NCBI RefSeq assembly: GCF_001746915.1 | Contig: NZ_MJGC01000063.1 | Coordinates: 1 to 62,636 of the forward strand | DNA: 62,636 nt | Direction: 5' to 3' | Source: Desertifilum tharense IPPAS B-1220 | GTDB taxonomy: Bacteria > Cyanobacteriota > Cyanobacteriia > Cyanobacteriales > Desertifilaceae | Part shown: piece by piece, positions 28,390-37,301 of the stretch | How the letters are laid out: each line of letters opens with the position of its first letter | Numbering within the stretch: the stretch's first letter is position 1 | Notes under the pieces: generated by a model | Told to the model about the DNA's origin: nothing | The model's database searches: none | The model's input: only the letters and a program-made list of their open reading frames with translations | Made by a program: the position numbers and the translations under genes

Positions 28390-30990
28390 TCAATCCGCTT
28401 CACCAATGAGAGTAAACGCCGCCCAATCTTTAGGATCGGGATATTGCTCCATTGTCGAAAGCATCGCATTTCGTAGAGCTTTCGCCTTATCCGAGTCTTG
28501 TTGCAGATTTTGGTAAAACGCCTGCATCAGCGCTGAAGTCGGTTCATCGGGGACTTTCCACAGCGAAACAATCACGCTAGGCACGCCAGCAGCAATAAAC
28601 GATCGCGATAAACCAATCACCCCATCGCCACTAATGCGCCCCCGTCCGGTATCGCAAGCACTCAACACCACCAAATTAGCATTCAGCCGCAATTGGATAA
28701 TTTCCCGCGCTGTCAGAAACCCGTCGCTTTTTCCAGCCGGAGTAAACGCCAGCGAACTTTGGAAACCCATCAGGTTATCGAGCAAACCATGCGTAGCGAG
28801 ATGAATAATTCCCGCTTGGGGTAAGCGTTCAACCACGGCGGCTTCTGTGGCAGCAGCCCCCATTAAAGGTTGAGTATTCAGCATTTGGGCGATCGCTCTA
28901 GCTTCTCGTTCGGCTCCTGGTAAACTCGAAAGCTGTACCAAGGGGCCATCCACCCTAAACCGCAAGCTAGGCATCGTGGGATTCCCCACCACAAGCGCCT
29001 GGTTTGAAGGCGTGCCGATCCGTTGGCGCTGTCGTTGGGTGAGTTCTAAAACCTGGATTGAGGGAGACGTGAGTAGAGTATGCTTTTCAATTAAGTGTTT
29101 GCCCTCCGCATCCAGTAAAGCCGGAAAGGGAACTAAAAATAGAGAATCCTGGGGAATAAAAGTTACGCGAGCCTCTGGATTTGGGGGCAGCAGATCGGCA
29201 ATGGGTTGAATTAAAACCTCGTGCAGTTGTTGGAGTTGCTGATTTTTTTGGTCGTTTCTCTGAATTTGGGCAAGCGCTCTGGCGACAGCCGTTGTATCTT
29301 CATTAAAAGTAATGCCCCGTCCGCCTGCACCAATCGATTCGCGAGCCGCAATCACCAAATCGCCTAAATTACTGACCTCATCCCCTTGAGCGTCAATTTT
29401 CTGCCAAAACGGTTGTAAATCGACAGAACGGAAGGCAATTTCTCCATTGGGTTGAATGACCCAAATATAGAGCAGAATCTCGCGGGGAGACTGTTTGCCA
29501 AACCGCATCACTGGAAATCGGGGACGGTCTAAAATGACGGAGTATTGCACGAGGGTAGAGTTTTGTCCTCTAGCGATCGCGCTCAGTTCTGCGAGGGTTG
29601 GTTCCGGCGCAGTCATGGGCGTTTGCGGATCGACGGCAAGGTTCATTGTCAGCAAATCCACAAAAGCTCTAGCGCGTCCAATTTCCGAACTCACCAGGGC
29701 CTCTTGGGGGCGATTTTCGCGGATGAAAATTTGCTGTTGCAGGCGGTAGAGATCGCTGAGGGTTTCCCGCAGGCTGAGTTGCAAATCGTCGCGACTGAGG
29801 GCAAACAGGTTGATGAAGCGATCGAGGTTTTGACGGCGAATTTCGTGGACTTCAATGGCTTTTTGTAACGTAACAGCAGCCTGGGCAAGCTGTCCTGCCT
29901 GAAATTGGGCTTTGGCAAGACTTTCGAGGGCGGATAGGCGATTGGTTTGGGTCGCTTGGCGATCGCTCTCGGTATAGATAGCTAAACTTTGCTGAAATAG
30001 CTCAATGGCTCGATTGTAATCGCGAATATGGGCATAGGTTTGCCCTAGATATTCCAACGCCTGAGCCTCCCATAGTCCAATGGTTTCTGGGTTGAGGCGT
30101 TGGCGTGCCACGCTGAGAAGTTCTTCTAGCCTAGAGATGACGTTGGGGATATTTTCTGCGGTCGCTTGATACTGAGCAAGTTGTTGAAGCGAGGACAGTT
30201 CTTGGTAAATATCTCCGGAAGTACGAGCCAGTTGTAAGGCTTGTTCTTGAGCCTGAATAGCCGCTTGAGAATCTTGTCCGACCACGGCCCAACTACTTTG
30301 ATACGATAGCGCCATCTTTTCGAGTTCGGGGTTGCCGGAGGCTCTAGCAACGGCTAGCTGTTGGTTTAAAGTTGCTTGCAGTTTTTCGCGTTCGCCCAGC
30401 GTTCCATAGGCGCTAGCAAGATAGCCAAGGGTTGCCACCTCTTCTGCTACGTCATTGAACGATCGCACGAGGGCAAGATATTCTTCGTAGATGGGAATGG
30501 CCTTTTGATACTGGACGCTCGACATATGGGCCAGGGCCAGGTACTTTAAGACTTCGCGTTGATACTCGCGATCGCCTCTAGCTTTGGCAATTTCTAAATG
30601 GGATTCTAGAAACTGAACGCCTAAGTAATCGCCCAACTTGCTATGCACCGATGACATTTGGTACAACAGAGAGCCGGCCATCGGGTAAGCTTGGGTTTGG
30701 AGCGATCGCTCTAATGCCTCCTCCAGCAGTTCTAAGGCTTTGGAGTAGTTGCCAAAATACTGATGGGCGATGCCAGCACCTTGAAAGACTTGAATTTCTC
30801 TGGCACTATCTCCCAAGTCTCCCCTGCGCGCCTCTGCTAAATCCGCGTCAAAGGAGTCAATTAAGCGCTGATAAACTTGGCGAAGTTGAGAGTCATCTTG
30901 AGACCAAGCCACCTGGGGAATATTAAAACTCACCAGCGATAAGACAATCCAAAGGACTTGCAGGAATTTTTGACGCATATTGTTAGTCAT
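28390..30990 (-). CDS. Exported TPR-CHAT protease
   Basis: An 866-residue protein with an N-terminal hydrophobic signal (FLQVLWIVLSLVSFNIPQVAWS). About ten tetratricopeptide-like repeats follow to about residue 450, for example GAGIAHQYFGNYSKALELLE. The C-terminal CHAT caspase-like domain has His in GIIHLATHGLLDN (about residue 733) and Cys in LVVLSACDTGRG (about residue 778). Related TPR-CHAT proteases are activated by partner binding to the TPRs in type III-E CRISPR and other systems. Here the partner may be the WD40 protein encoded just upstream: its last 8 bp (ATGACTAA) overlap this start, suggesting translational coupling. Start Met1 is used; Met5 is also possible. Confidence 0.9.
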   Translation of the reverse strand: MTNNMRQKFLQVLWIVLSLVSFNIPQVAWSQDDSQLRQVYQRLIDSFDADLAEARRGDLGDSAREIQVFQGAGIAHQYFGNYSKALELLEEALERSLQTQAYPMAGSLLYQMSSVHSKLGDYLGVQFLESHLEIAKARGDREYQREVLKYLALAHMSSVQYQKAIPIYEEYLALVRSFNDVAEEVATLGYLASAYGTLGEREKLQATLNQQLAVARASGNPELEKMALSYQSSWAVVGQDSQAAIQAQEQALQLARTSGDIYQELSSLQQLAQYQATAENIPNVISRLEELLSVARQRLNPETIGLWEAQALEYLGQTYAHIRDYNRAIELFQQSLAIYTESDRQATQTNRLSALESLAKAQFQAGQLAQAAVTLQKAIEVHEIRRQNLDRFINLFALSRDDLQLSLRETLSDLYRLQQQIFIRENRPQEALVSSEIGRARAFVDLLTMNLAVDPQTPMTAPEPTLAELSAIARGQNSTLVQYSVILDRPRFPVMRFGKQSPREILLYIWVIQPNGEIAFRSVDLQPFWQKIDAQGDEVSNLGDLVIAARESIGAGGRGITFNEDTTAVARALAQIQRNDQKNQQLQQLHEVLIQPIADLLPPNPEARVTFIPQDSLFLVPFPALLDAEGKHLIEKHTLLTSPSIQVLELTQRQRQRIGTPSNQALVVGNPTMPSLRFRVDGPLVQLSSLPGAEREARAIAQMLNTQPLMGAAATEAAVVERLPQAGIIHLATHGLLDNLMGFQSSLAFTPAGKSDGFLTAREIIQLRLNANLVVLSACDTGRGRISGDGVIGLSRSFIAAGVPSVIVSLWKVPDEPTSALMQAFYQNLQQDSDKAKALRNAMLSTMEQYPDPKDWAAFTLIGEAD

Positions 30991-32023
30991 TCAATACTTG
31001 TACTTCTTCTCCGGTTTGCCAATTCCAGAGTTTGATAATATTGCCCCATCCTCCCGTTGCTAGCGTGGAACCATCAGCACTCAGCGCCACCGATTCCACC
31101 ACGCTTGGCTGTCGGGATAGGGTGCGGATTTTGGTGCCCGTTCGCCAGTTCCAAATACTGATGGTATTATCCAAACTGCCGGTAATCAGCCATTCCCCAT
31201 CCGGACTTAAGGCGAGGGAACGAATGGCAGCTTGATGAGCTGTAAAGGTTCGCTGCAACTCTCCGGTTCTGACATTCCAAACTTGTAAAGTGCGATCGCC
31301 TGCACCTCCGATGACATAGGTACTATCGGGACTGAACACCAGTGCATTAATGCCCAAGGTTTGATGCTGAAAACGATGAATTAGTTGTCCTGTGGAGACT
31401 TGCCAAATCCTAATTTCATCCCAACTGCCACTGGCTAGATATTCGCCGTTGGGACTAATGGCTAAGGACGCAATGAAGGTACTATGACCGCTAAAGACTT
31501 TCTGGAGTGACGCGGACAAGGCATGTAGCGACCAAATCCGAATTTGGCGATCGCCCCCACCGCTGGCCATATAATCTCCTGTGGGACTAATGGCTAAGGC
31601 TTCTACCCAGTCGGAATGACCCGATAGCGTTTGTTTCAGTTCGCCCGTTTGTAGATTCCACAGATGAAGGGTGCGATCGTGACCCGTACTCAGCAGCGTT
31701 TGATTATCGGGCGCGATCGCTAATGCTAAAATCGGCAAGGTGTGACCGTCTAAGGTTCGTAACGCTTGACCCGTGGTGAGGTCCCAAACCGTAATCGTTG
31801 TTTCGCTGGTGGTTCCGGCTAAAAAACGACCATTCGGACTAATGGCGACCTGTGTATGACCCGATAGTGTGCGGGCGATTACAGTCGGTGAAGCGGGAGA
31901 CTCTACCCGGCGAACCTCAGCATTGCATAAATTTCCCCCGAAGGCGACACAGCAAACGCAAACGACTGAATACAGCGCAAATTGGGCTTTCACGCGAGCA
32001 ACCCATTGAACAAGAGCTAACAT
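30983..32023 (-). CDS. Exported seven-repeat WD40 beta-propeller protein
   Basis: A 346-residue protein with an N-terminal signal-like segment (AQFALYSVVCVCCVAFGGNLCNA), then exactly seven WD40 repeats from about residue 50 to the end. Each ends in a WD-like dipeptide (VWDL, LWNL, IWSL, IWQV, VWNV, IWNW, LWNW), enough for one closed propeller. Such domains bind proteins and have no activity of their own. The gene overlaps the upstream VanX-like gene by 7 bp and the downstream TPR-CHAT gene by 8 bp. An exported WD40 protein is uncommon. It is probably a scaffold or sensor for the CHAT protease. Confidence 0.88.
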   Translation of the reverse strand: MLALVQWVARVKAQFALYSVVCVCCVAFGGNLCNAEVRRVESPASPTVIARTLSGHTQVAISPNGRFLAGTTSETTITVWDLTTGQALRTLDGHTLPILALAIAPDNQTLLSTGHDRTLHLWNLQTGELKQTLSGHSDWVEALAISPTGDYMASGGGDRQIRIWSLHALSASLQKVFSGHSTFIASLAISPNGEYLASGSWDEIRIWQVSTGQLIHRFQHQTLGINALVFSPDSTYVIGGAGDRTLQVWNVRTGELQRTFTAHQAAIRSLALSPDGEWLITGSLDNTISIWNWRTGTKIRTLSRQPSVVESVALSADGSTLATGGWGNIIKLWNWQTGEEVQVLND

Positions 32024-32730
32024 CCACCATAAATGGCGATCGCGCGATTGTCAGGCTTTTTTTGCTGTCTTAACCAAACCCACATCTGATCGCCATAGGA
32101 AAAATGCCACCATTCGTAAGGATGGCGTTCAAACCCAGCCTGAAGCATGACTTGAGCCAGTAATTGACGATGAGCGTGATACTGTTGCTCTACAGGGTCA
32201 GAACTCCGCGCAAAATGGTCTGGAAACGATCGCGGCGAGACTTCATCAATGGGAGAACCCATATCGACCTCTCGATCTTCTGCATTCACTAAGGTCACGT
32301 CTACCGCCGCGCCGGTACTATGCGGTGGTGGGGTTTTGGGATTGGCAGAGGGAACCGCCCAAAATTGATAAACTTCCTCTAAAATTGCTTGGCGCTGACT
32401 GGGTGCGATCGCGGTTTCTGTTAAGCCTTTGGCTTCGAGCAATTGCCCAAAGGTATACTCCACCATAAATTGCTGAACGGCGATCGGTCGATAGGCGTCA
32501 AAAATTTGGATTCGCCAACCCGGATAAAGCTGTTGTAATAATTGTTGCGCTTGTACCAATCGGCTTAACACGCCTTGGCGGACATAAAACGGCGATTTAT
32601 TCCCATAGGGTGCGCCTAAGTCTTCGTAGGGATGCGGCTTTGTGAAGGCAAAGTCTTTTGGGGGAAGTGCAACTAAGGGTTCGCCACAGTCTGCAATCGG
32701 GATTTGGAGATAGGGTTTTTCTGGCATCAA
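32017..32730 (-). CDS. D-alanyl-D-alanine dipeptidase (VanX-like, M15D)
   Basis: Zinc dipeptidase of 237 residues hydrolysing D-Ala-D-Ala. All active-site elements of VanX/DdpX are visible: DAYRP with the transition-state arginine, HSTGAAVDVTL with zinc ligands His and Asp spaced as in SxHxxGxAxD, and EWWHF with the catalytic Glu and third zinc ligand His. No signal peptide, so it is probably cytoplasmic. It is the first of three overlapping genes with an exported WD40 protein and a TPR-CHAT protease. No vanH/vanA or peptide transporter is nearby, so recycling of wall D-Ala-D-Ala is more likely than vancomycin resistance. Confidence 0.93.
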   Translation of the reverse strand: MMPEKPYLQIPIADCGEPLVALPPKDFAFTKPHPYEDLGAPYGNKSPFYVRQGVLSRLVQAQQLLQQLYPGWRIQIFDAYRPIAVQQFMVEYTFGQLLEAKGLTETAIAPSQRQAILEEVYQFWAVPSANPKTPPPHSTGAAVDVTLVNAEDREVDMGSPIDEVSPRSFPDHFARSSDPVEQQYHAHRQLLAQVMLQAGFERHPYEWWHFSYGDQMWVWLRQQKKPDNRAIAIYGGC

Positions 32731-32783
32731 ATATTTCTTTAGCTAGATTCTTTTTTATATATTTTTATGCTTTTAGCGCACTT

Positions 32784-32814
32784 AAAAAGCGGGCCGAAGT
32801 TGAACCCGCTTTTT
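32784..32814 (-). terminator. Intrinsic terminator downstream of the DUF2949 gene
   Basis: The perfect 10-bp arms AAAAAGCGGG (32784-32793) and CCCGCTTTTT (32805-32814) end in T-runs on both strands. The only gene reading toward it is the minus-strand DUF2949 gene, 125 bp away. Confidence 0.75.
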
Positions 32815-32938
32815 GTGAATTTTCTTGTAGAGTAAAGCGTTCGTTAGGTCGATGAGAGTTCGCCAAAGGATTCGCCTGACACTGGTCAAGAATTGCTTAC
32901 ACATTTAGTCATGCTCCTAAGCATTTGTACTCAAGTTT

Positions 32939-33151
32939 TTAAGCAGTTTCTTGCCAATCAAAGATGCGGTCAAGTTGTTCTAGGGTGACTAACCCATACT
33001 GCCACAAGACCATCGGTAAAGGGCCTGGGTCTTGTTCGCAATGTCTGAGAGCGATCGCAATCGACGAGGCTGAGATGGCTAAATCCTCTTGTAAAAACCG
33101 GATTAGACGGGAATTGCTATTGGGTATCATCATGGCTGTCTCCTGGCTCAT
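32939..33151 (-). CDS. DUF2949 family small protein
   Basis: A 70-residue cyanobacteria-specific protein. The signature RLIRFLQEDLAISASSIAIA is followed by RHCEQDPGPLPMVLWQYGLV, ending with TLEQLDRIFDWQE. Function unknown; no membrane segment or cysteine pair. It is isolated, with a terminator hairpin downstream. Confidence 0.9.
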   Translation of the reverse strand: MSQETAMMIPNSNSRLIRFLQEDLAISASSIAIALRHCEQDPGPLPMVLWQYGLVTLEQLDRIFDWQETA

Positions 33152-33788
33152 TTAAAACCATTTTCTAAATTAATTGTGATGAACTGAATCTGAGATGGGT
33201 CAGTCTGTAAGCTGGCCCCAATGTAATCAAAAGATAAGTCAAATGACGGGCGATCCCAGTGATCTGTTGGAGGTCAAAGATGCGATCGCGATCGCAGTTG
33301 AGTTCAACTCCAAAAATTAGATTATCCTCTACTACAACAGACCCTACCCCGATTCGGCATCTATCGACAGATTTATGCCGATCGCTCTACCCGAAGAAAA
33401 AGCGCGCAACGGGGTTCCGTTTGCCTTACTATTTCGTCAAAAACATCGCCAAAACAATCGGTCTACTGGTCCGATGGTTGTTCGGAAATCCCTACCTCAC
33501 ACCGAAATCGCTTTCCGAACAGTGGAGTCTTCAGAAAAGACGCTCTCTTCAAATCTCGATTCTTGAGTTTAGGGTGCCGCTAGTTCCAGTGTCTGCGCTA
33601 ACTGCCTCATGATGGTTGGGAGCAGTAATGCATCTTTGGCTAGCGTACCCAAATAACTCTCTAGATTCTACATAGATTAGGTGAAGATTGCATGTAGAGT
33701 TATAAATTTTTCGGATCGCCATTCTTACTCAAATCGGTTGTTAGACCTAGAAGATTAGCAAATCCTCACTATTCTAAAATAATTTTAA
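33152..33788. other. Gene-poor region, possible remnant of a decayed gene
   Basis: 637 bp with no convincing gene. Between about 33240 and 33600 the plus strand has overlapping short frames in all three phases (for example 33259-33612 and 33375-33566) with fairly ordinary amino-acid usage, and an apparent start ATGACGGGCGATCCC at 33243 stops after 25 codons. This looks like a frameshifted pseudogene, but I cannot name the family. The stretch 33610-33788 is AT-rich and empty. Confidence 0.35.
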
Positions 33789-34334
33789 TCATTTTTTTAC
33801 ATTTCGGAGACCATCTGCTTCAGTATTGCGGAAACGAACAGAAATGCGATCGCCCACCTGCAACCCCAACTCCGCAGCCCGTCCGGCCCGCAACTCCAGC
33901 ACCCGATCCACAGGCACCGAGGGGCCGTAAACCGCACAGGGTTCAGACGTACAGGGCGGTACGCTATCAGCAATTTCCACAACCGTCTCTTCGCGGATAA
34001 ACACCATATCCAGAGGAACCGGAACATTCTTCATCCAAAAGCCCACCACCCTCGGCGGGTGAAACGGAAACAGCATCCCCCGGTTATCTGGTAAAGCTGG
34101 ACGATACATTAACCCCAATGCCTGTTCTTCCGGCGTCTGCGGCACCTCCAACTCAAACAACTCCCCTTTAATCGTGGCTTCTGCCAGAATCGGGAGATTT
34201 TGGGCGCGAGACTCCTGCACCATAGGTAACTGGGCGATCGCATCCGGTGACGTACTCGTCGCGCTAGGAATAGAACACCCTAACAGACACGCACTAATGC
34301 CCGCCAATAAAAAAGTTGCTGAATATTTCATCAC
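33789..34334 (-). CDS. DUF192 domain lipoprotein
   Basis: A 181-residue protein with a lipoprotein signal (LLAGISACLLGC, lipobox cysteine at residue 20) and a DUF192 domain. Its pattern is TPEEQALGLMYRPALPDNRG, then FWMKNVPVPLDMVFI and CAVYGPSVPVDRVLELRAG. The family is widespread and of unclear function. It is the last of four same-strand genes after ycf39, nadK and nblR, 52 bp below nblR. Confidence 0.9.
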   Translation of the reverse strand: MMKYSATFLLAGISACLLGCSIPSATSTSPDAIAQLPMVQESRAQNLPILAEATIKGELFELEVPQTPEEQALGLMYRPALPDNRGMLFPFHPPRVVGFWMKNVPVPLDMVFIREETVVEIADSVPPCTSEPCAVYGPSVPVDRVLELRAGRAAELGLQVGDRISVRFRNTEADGLRNVKK

Positions 34335-34386
34335 TTACTAGCTCCTACTTCAGAGCGCGATGTTGCCCTTTGACTCTCCTGTCGGG

Positions 34387-35079
34387 CTAGGGTTCCCGCA
34401 ACACATAACCCACACCGCGCACCGTTTGAATTAAGCGCTTTTCCCCCTCATGCTCAATCTTGAGGCGTAAATAGCGAATATAGACCTCAATCACGTTCGA
34501 TTCGCCCATAAAGTCGTATCCCCAGACATTCTCCAGAATCTGCTCGCGGGTTAGCACCTCGCGGGGATACTCCATCAGATACTTCAGCAGTTCAAACTCC
34601 TTCATCGTGAGTTCGATAACCCGCCCATTGCGAATGGCCTTGCGAGTGGAGAGATCCAACGCCAAATCGCCAAAGCGCAATTGCTCGTTCCCGCCCGGTT
34701 CTGGTTGAAGATACAAATGCACCAGGCGCAGAAACTCCTCAGCGCGATAGGGTTTGAGAAAATAATCATCCGCACCCGCTTCCAGACAAGCAACCCGATC
34801 TTCTACTGTATCGCGAGCCATGAGCATCAAAATCGGCGCAACATTCCCCATTGCCCGAATCTCAGCAGACAGTTGCAGCCCCGATTCTCCGGCCAGCATC
34901 CGGTCAATGGCAATCAAAGCCGGTCGCGATTCGCGAACCTTTTCTAGGGCAGTTTTCGCATCGCTAATCGCAATTGGATCGTAGCCCGATTCTTTGAGAT
35001 CCAGGCTTATTTGTTGGGCTAAAACCGGGTCGGTTTCGACCAGTAAAATACAAGGGTTGGTTTCAGGTATCGGGGTCAT
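34387..35079 (-). CDS. nblR: OmpR-type response regulator NblR
   Basis: NblR promotes phycobilisome degradation and survival under nutrient and high-light stress. The 230-residue protein has a receiver domain (1-120) and a winged-helix DNA-binding domain (LTMKEFELLKYLMEYPREVL through RLIQTVRGVGYVLREP). Asp59 and Lys109 of the receiver are present. The acidic pair is Glu15-Thr16 instead of two acids, and the switch Thr/Ser is Met87 (ILMLMARD). This agrees with reports that NblR can act without canonical phosphorylation. It follows nadK by 50 bp. The name rests on strong overall similarity to cyanobacterial NblR as I know it. Confidence 0.85.
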   Translation of the reverse strand: MTPIPETNPCILLVETDPVLAQQISLDLKESGYDPIAISDAKTALEKVRESRPALIAIDRMLAGESGLQLSAEIRAMGNVAPILMLMARDTVEDRVACLEAGADDYFLKPYRAEEFLRLVHLYLQPEPGGNEQLRFGDLALDLSTRKAIRNGRVIELTMKEFELLKYLMEYPREVLTREQILENVWGYDFMGESNVIEVYIRYLRLKIEHEGEKRLIQTVRGVGYVLREP

Positions 35080-35129
35080 ACCGTTTTACGTTGCGGATGC
35101 TAGACATTTTAGCTTTTGCTAGCACTCGA

Positions 35130-36065
35130 TTAGGGTAACTCGACCGAAGTCGGCTTCGCAATATGAGGTAAACCCCACCCCAACTTTTCGCGCAGGACTC
35201 GGAAAAATTCAGGGGATTGCAGGCGAATAAAGCGGGCGCTGTAGGGGGCTTTTTCAACGCGAACGCGGTCTTCTGGCAGAATATAACATCCGGCGTTCCC
35301 ATCCACGACCATGACTAGGCGGTTGGGTTGAACGGGGAAAATGGTCACCGGATCGTTTTCGCTAAAGACCAAGGCTCTAGACGCTAGGGAATGGGGGCAA
35401 ATGGGGACGAGTTGGAGTACCGGAACTTCCGGGGTAATGACCGGGCCGCCTGCACTCAGGGAGTAGGCGGTCGATCCGGTGGGGGTGGAAATAATTACCC
35501 CATCCGCCGCGATATCGACGAGAGCATGTTTGCCGACTTGGACTTCAAAGTGACACATGCTGGTCAGGGGTTCGCGGTGCAAAACCATCTCGTTTAAGCA
35601 CATGGCTTCCCAGAGCAGGGTTGGCTCGCTGTCGGTGCTGCAAGGTCGAAAGACTTTGACGACCAACATCAGGCGTTCTTCTATCTCATAATCGCCTGCG
35701 ATCGCCTGTTCTACGGCCTGTGAAAGTTGATTGACATAGGTTTCGGTTAAGAAGCCCATGTGACCTGTATTGATTGTTAACAGGGGAATTCCCGCCGGAG
35801 CCACTTGACGAAAAGCAGACAAAACGGTGCCGTCGCCGCCGAGGACGAAGGCCAAGCTCATGTCTGTGTCAAATCCCTTGGGGACTAACCCATCAATGGG
35901 AGTGTGGCAAACGGGTCGGTCGGGATGAGAGTATCCCAAAATACCGCCTGTGCCTGTCGCTACACAGACTTCCCACCCGCAAGCGGTCAGTTTTTCTTGT
36001 AACGTTGTCGCTACCTGACAGGCAATCGGTTTAATGTCGTTATAAATAATCCCAGCTTTGGGCAC
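35130..36065 (-). CDS. nadK: NAD kinase
   Basis: Phosphorylates NAD to NADP with ATP or polyphosphate. Motifs are [14 protein letters not shown] near residue 75 (catalytic GGDG) and [22 protein letters not shown] at about 185-205. The length of 311 residues is typical of cyanobacterial NadK. It lies in the ycf39-nadK-nblR-DUF192 row, with gaps of 76 and 50 bp, so NADP supply may be expressed together with photosynthesis-related genes. Confidence 0.95.
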   Translation of the reverse strand: MPKAGIIYNDIKPIACQVATTLQEKLTACGWEVCVATGTGGILGYSHPDRPVCHTPIDGLVPKGFDTDMSLAFVLGGDGTVLSAFRQVAPAGIPLLTINTGHMGFLTETYVNQLSQAVEQAIAGDYEIEERLMLVVKVFRPCSTDSEPTLLWEAMCLNEMVLHREPLTSMCHFEVQVGKHALVDIAADGVIISTPTGSTAYSLSAGGPVITPEVPVLQLVPICPHSLASRALVFSENDPVTIFPVQPNRLVMVVDGNAGCYILPEDRVRVEKAPYSARFIRLQSPEFFRVLREKLGWGLPHIAKPTSVELP

Positions 36066-36141
36066 GCCGCTACCGAATAAAAGGTGTCTAAAAATAATCG
36101 AGGTTCTCTAGGGAACAGCTTGCTGTTCCGCTGAGGGGAGT

Positions 36142-37137
36142 TCATCCATTTGACTGGGAACTGGATTTAGAAGGCGTCTTTTTAGAACGTTTTTTCTTGT
36201 TCTTGTCCCGCTCGTAATCCAACTCCTTCAGTTTTTTCAAAATGCGACTGAAATAGTCTTGCATATACGATTCTAAGGTGGTTGTTTCTTTGGGGTCTAG
36301 TCCCAAAAGGAGATAAACTTCGTCCATTGAGGCGGTTAGCGGTTTGCCGGAGGCTTGAACTTCTGCGAAGGCAAGGCGATCGGCAACATTTTGACCCCAT
36401 TGGAAAAATCGGGTAATGCGGCGCATCAGGCGTAAAAAGCCGAGGGGCATTCGGGCGATTTTGGCTTCGCGATCGCCTAAGCGCTCGCACAAGCGGATAA
36501 TTTCATAACCGCTCCAAGCTCTCGAACCGACGGCGGGTAAAATTCGGTTTTCGGCTTCGGGCACGCTGATCGCACGTACGGCTAGTTTAGCAATGTCTTG
36601 CGTATCCATATAAGCCACTGGCGACGCTTCTCCCGTGACCCAAACGGTTTGTCCGTCTAGGATGGGGATGGCGTATTGGCTAATTAGCCCTTGCATGAAG
36701 CCGCACAGTCGGAAAACGGTGTAGTTCAGCCCGGATTCTTTTAAAAAGAGTTCTGTACAGTTTTTGATTTCCATTAAGGGAACGTCCGAGTGTTGGTCGG
36801 CGTTCAAGATGGAGAAAAATATAAATCGCTGCACTCCCGCAGTTTTAGCCGCTTGAATCAGGGCGACTTTGCCTTCCCAGTCCACCTCTTTGATGCCTTG
36901 CGGATCGGTCGGTCGAGCGGTGGCTGTGTCAATGACGGCTTCAATTCCAGCTAGAGCGGCGCTTAGGGTATCTGGTTCGCACAAATCTCCCTGTACGAGT
37001 TCAGCACCCCATTCTTTTAAGAAAGAAGCTTTTCTGGGATTCCGAACCAGGCAGCGAACTTGAAAGCCTTCGTCGAGAGCGCGACGAGTCACCTGCCTTC
37101 CGAGAGTACCAGTGGCACCGACAACCAATAAGTTCAT
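36142..37137 (-). CDS. ycf39: Ycf39-type SDR protein, photosystem II assembly factor
   Basis: Atypical short-chain dehydrogenase of the NmrA-like class. In Synechocystis, Ycf39 binds the PSII reaction-centre assembly complex with high-light-inducible proteins and aids chlorophyll delivery to D1. The NAD(P)-binding motif LVVGATGTLGRQVTRRAL starts at residue 4. The pattern FRLCGFMQGLISQYAIPIL is characteristic of the family. At 331 residues it is near the usual length, with an extra Lys/Ser-rich tail of about 20 residues that may contact membrane or nucleic acid. It heads the nadK-nblR-DUF192 row and is divergent from the zinc sensor gene. Confidence 0.9.
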   Translation of the reverse strand: MNLLVVGATGTLGRQVTRRALDEGFQVRCLVRNPRKASFLKEWGAELVQGDLCEPDTLSAALAGIEAVIDTATARPTDPQGIKEVDWEGKVALIQAAKTAGVQRFIFFSILNADQHSDVPLMEIKNCTELFLKESGLNYTVFRLCGFMQGLISQYAIPILDGQTVWVTGEASPVAYMDTQDIAKLAVRAISVPEAENRILPAVGSRAWSGYEIIRLCERLGDREAKIARMPLGFLRLMRRITRFFQWGQNVADRLAFAEVQASGKPLTASMDEVYLLLGLDPKETTTLESYMQDYFSRILKKLKELDYERDKNKKKRSKKTPSKSSSQSNG

Positions 37138-37301
37138 TAGAGATTAATTAAAATGAATCGTTAACTTTTTATAAGATATTATCAGAAATCCTTGCATTGT
37201 GGCCGGAAATCCCCCAAGCCGATAGTTGCTGTTGGGGTCGTACAGGTGTCACCCTGAAGACAGGATCGCATTGCTGTTGCTTATTTTTCATCGCCACTAT
37301 T

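Noticed and set aside
28390..30990. Type III-E CRISPR-linked TPR-CHAT (Craspase) system
   Set aside because: No Cas7-11 gene or CRISPR array in the window; only the TPR-CHAT architecture is shared.
32017..32730. Vancomycin resistance gene vanX
   Set aside because: The enzyme family fits, but vanH, vanA and a VanRS pair are absent; cyanobacterial homologues are more likely wall-recycling enzymes.
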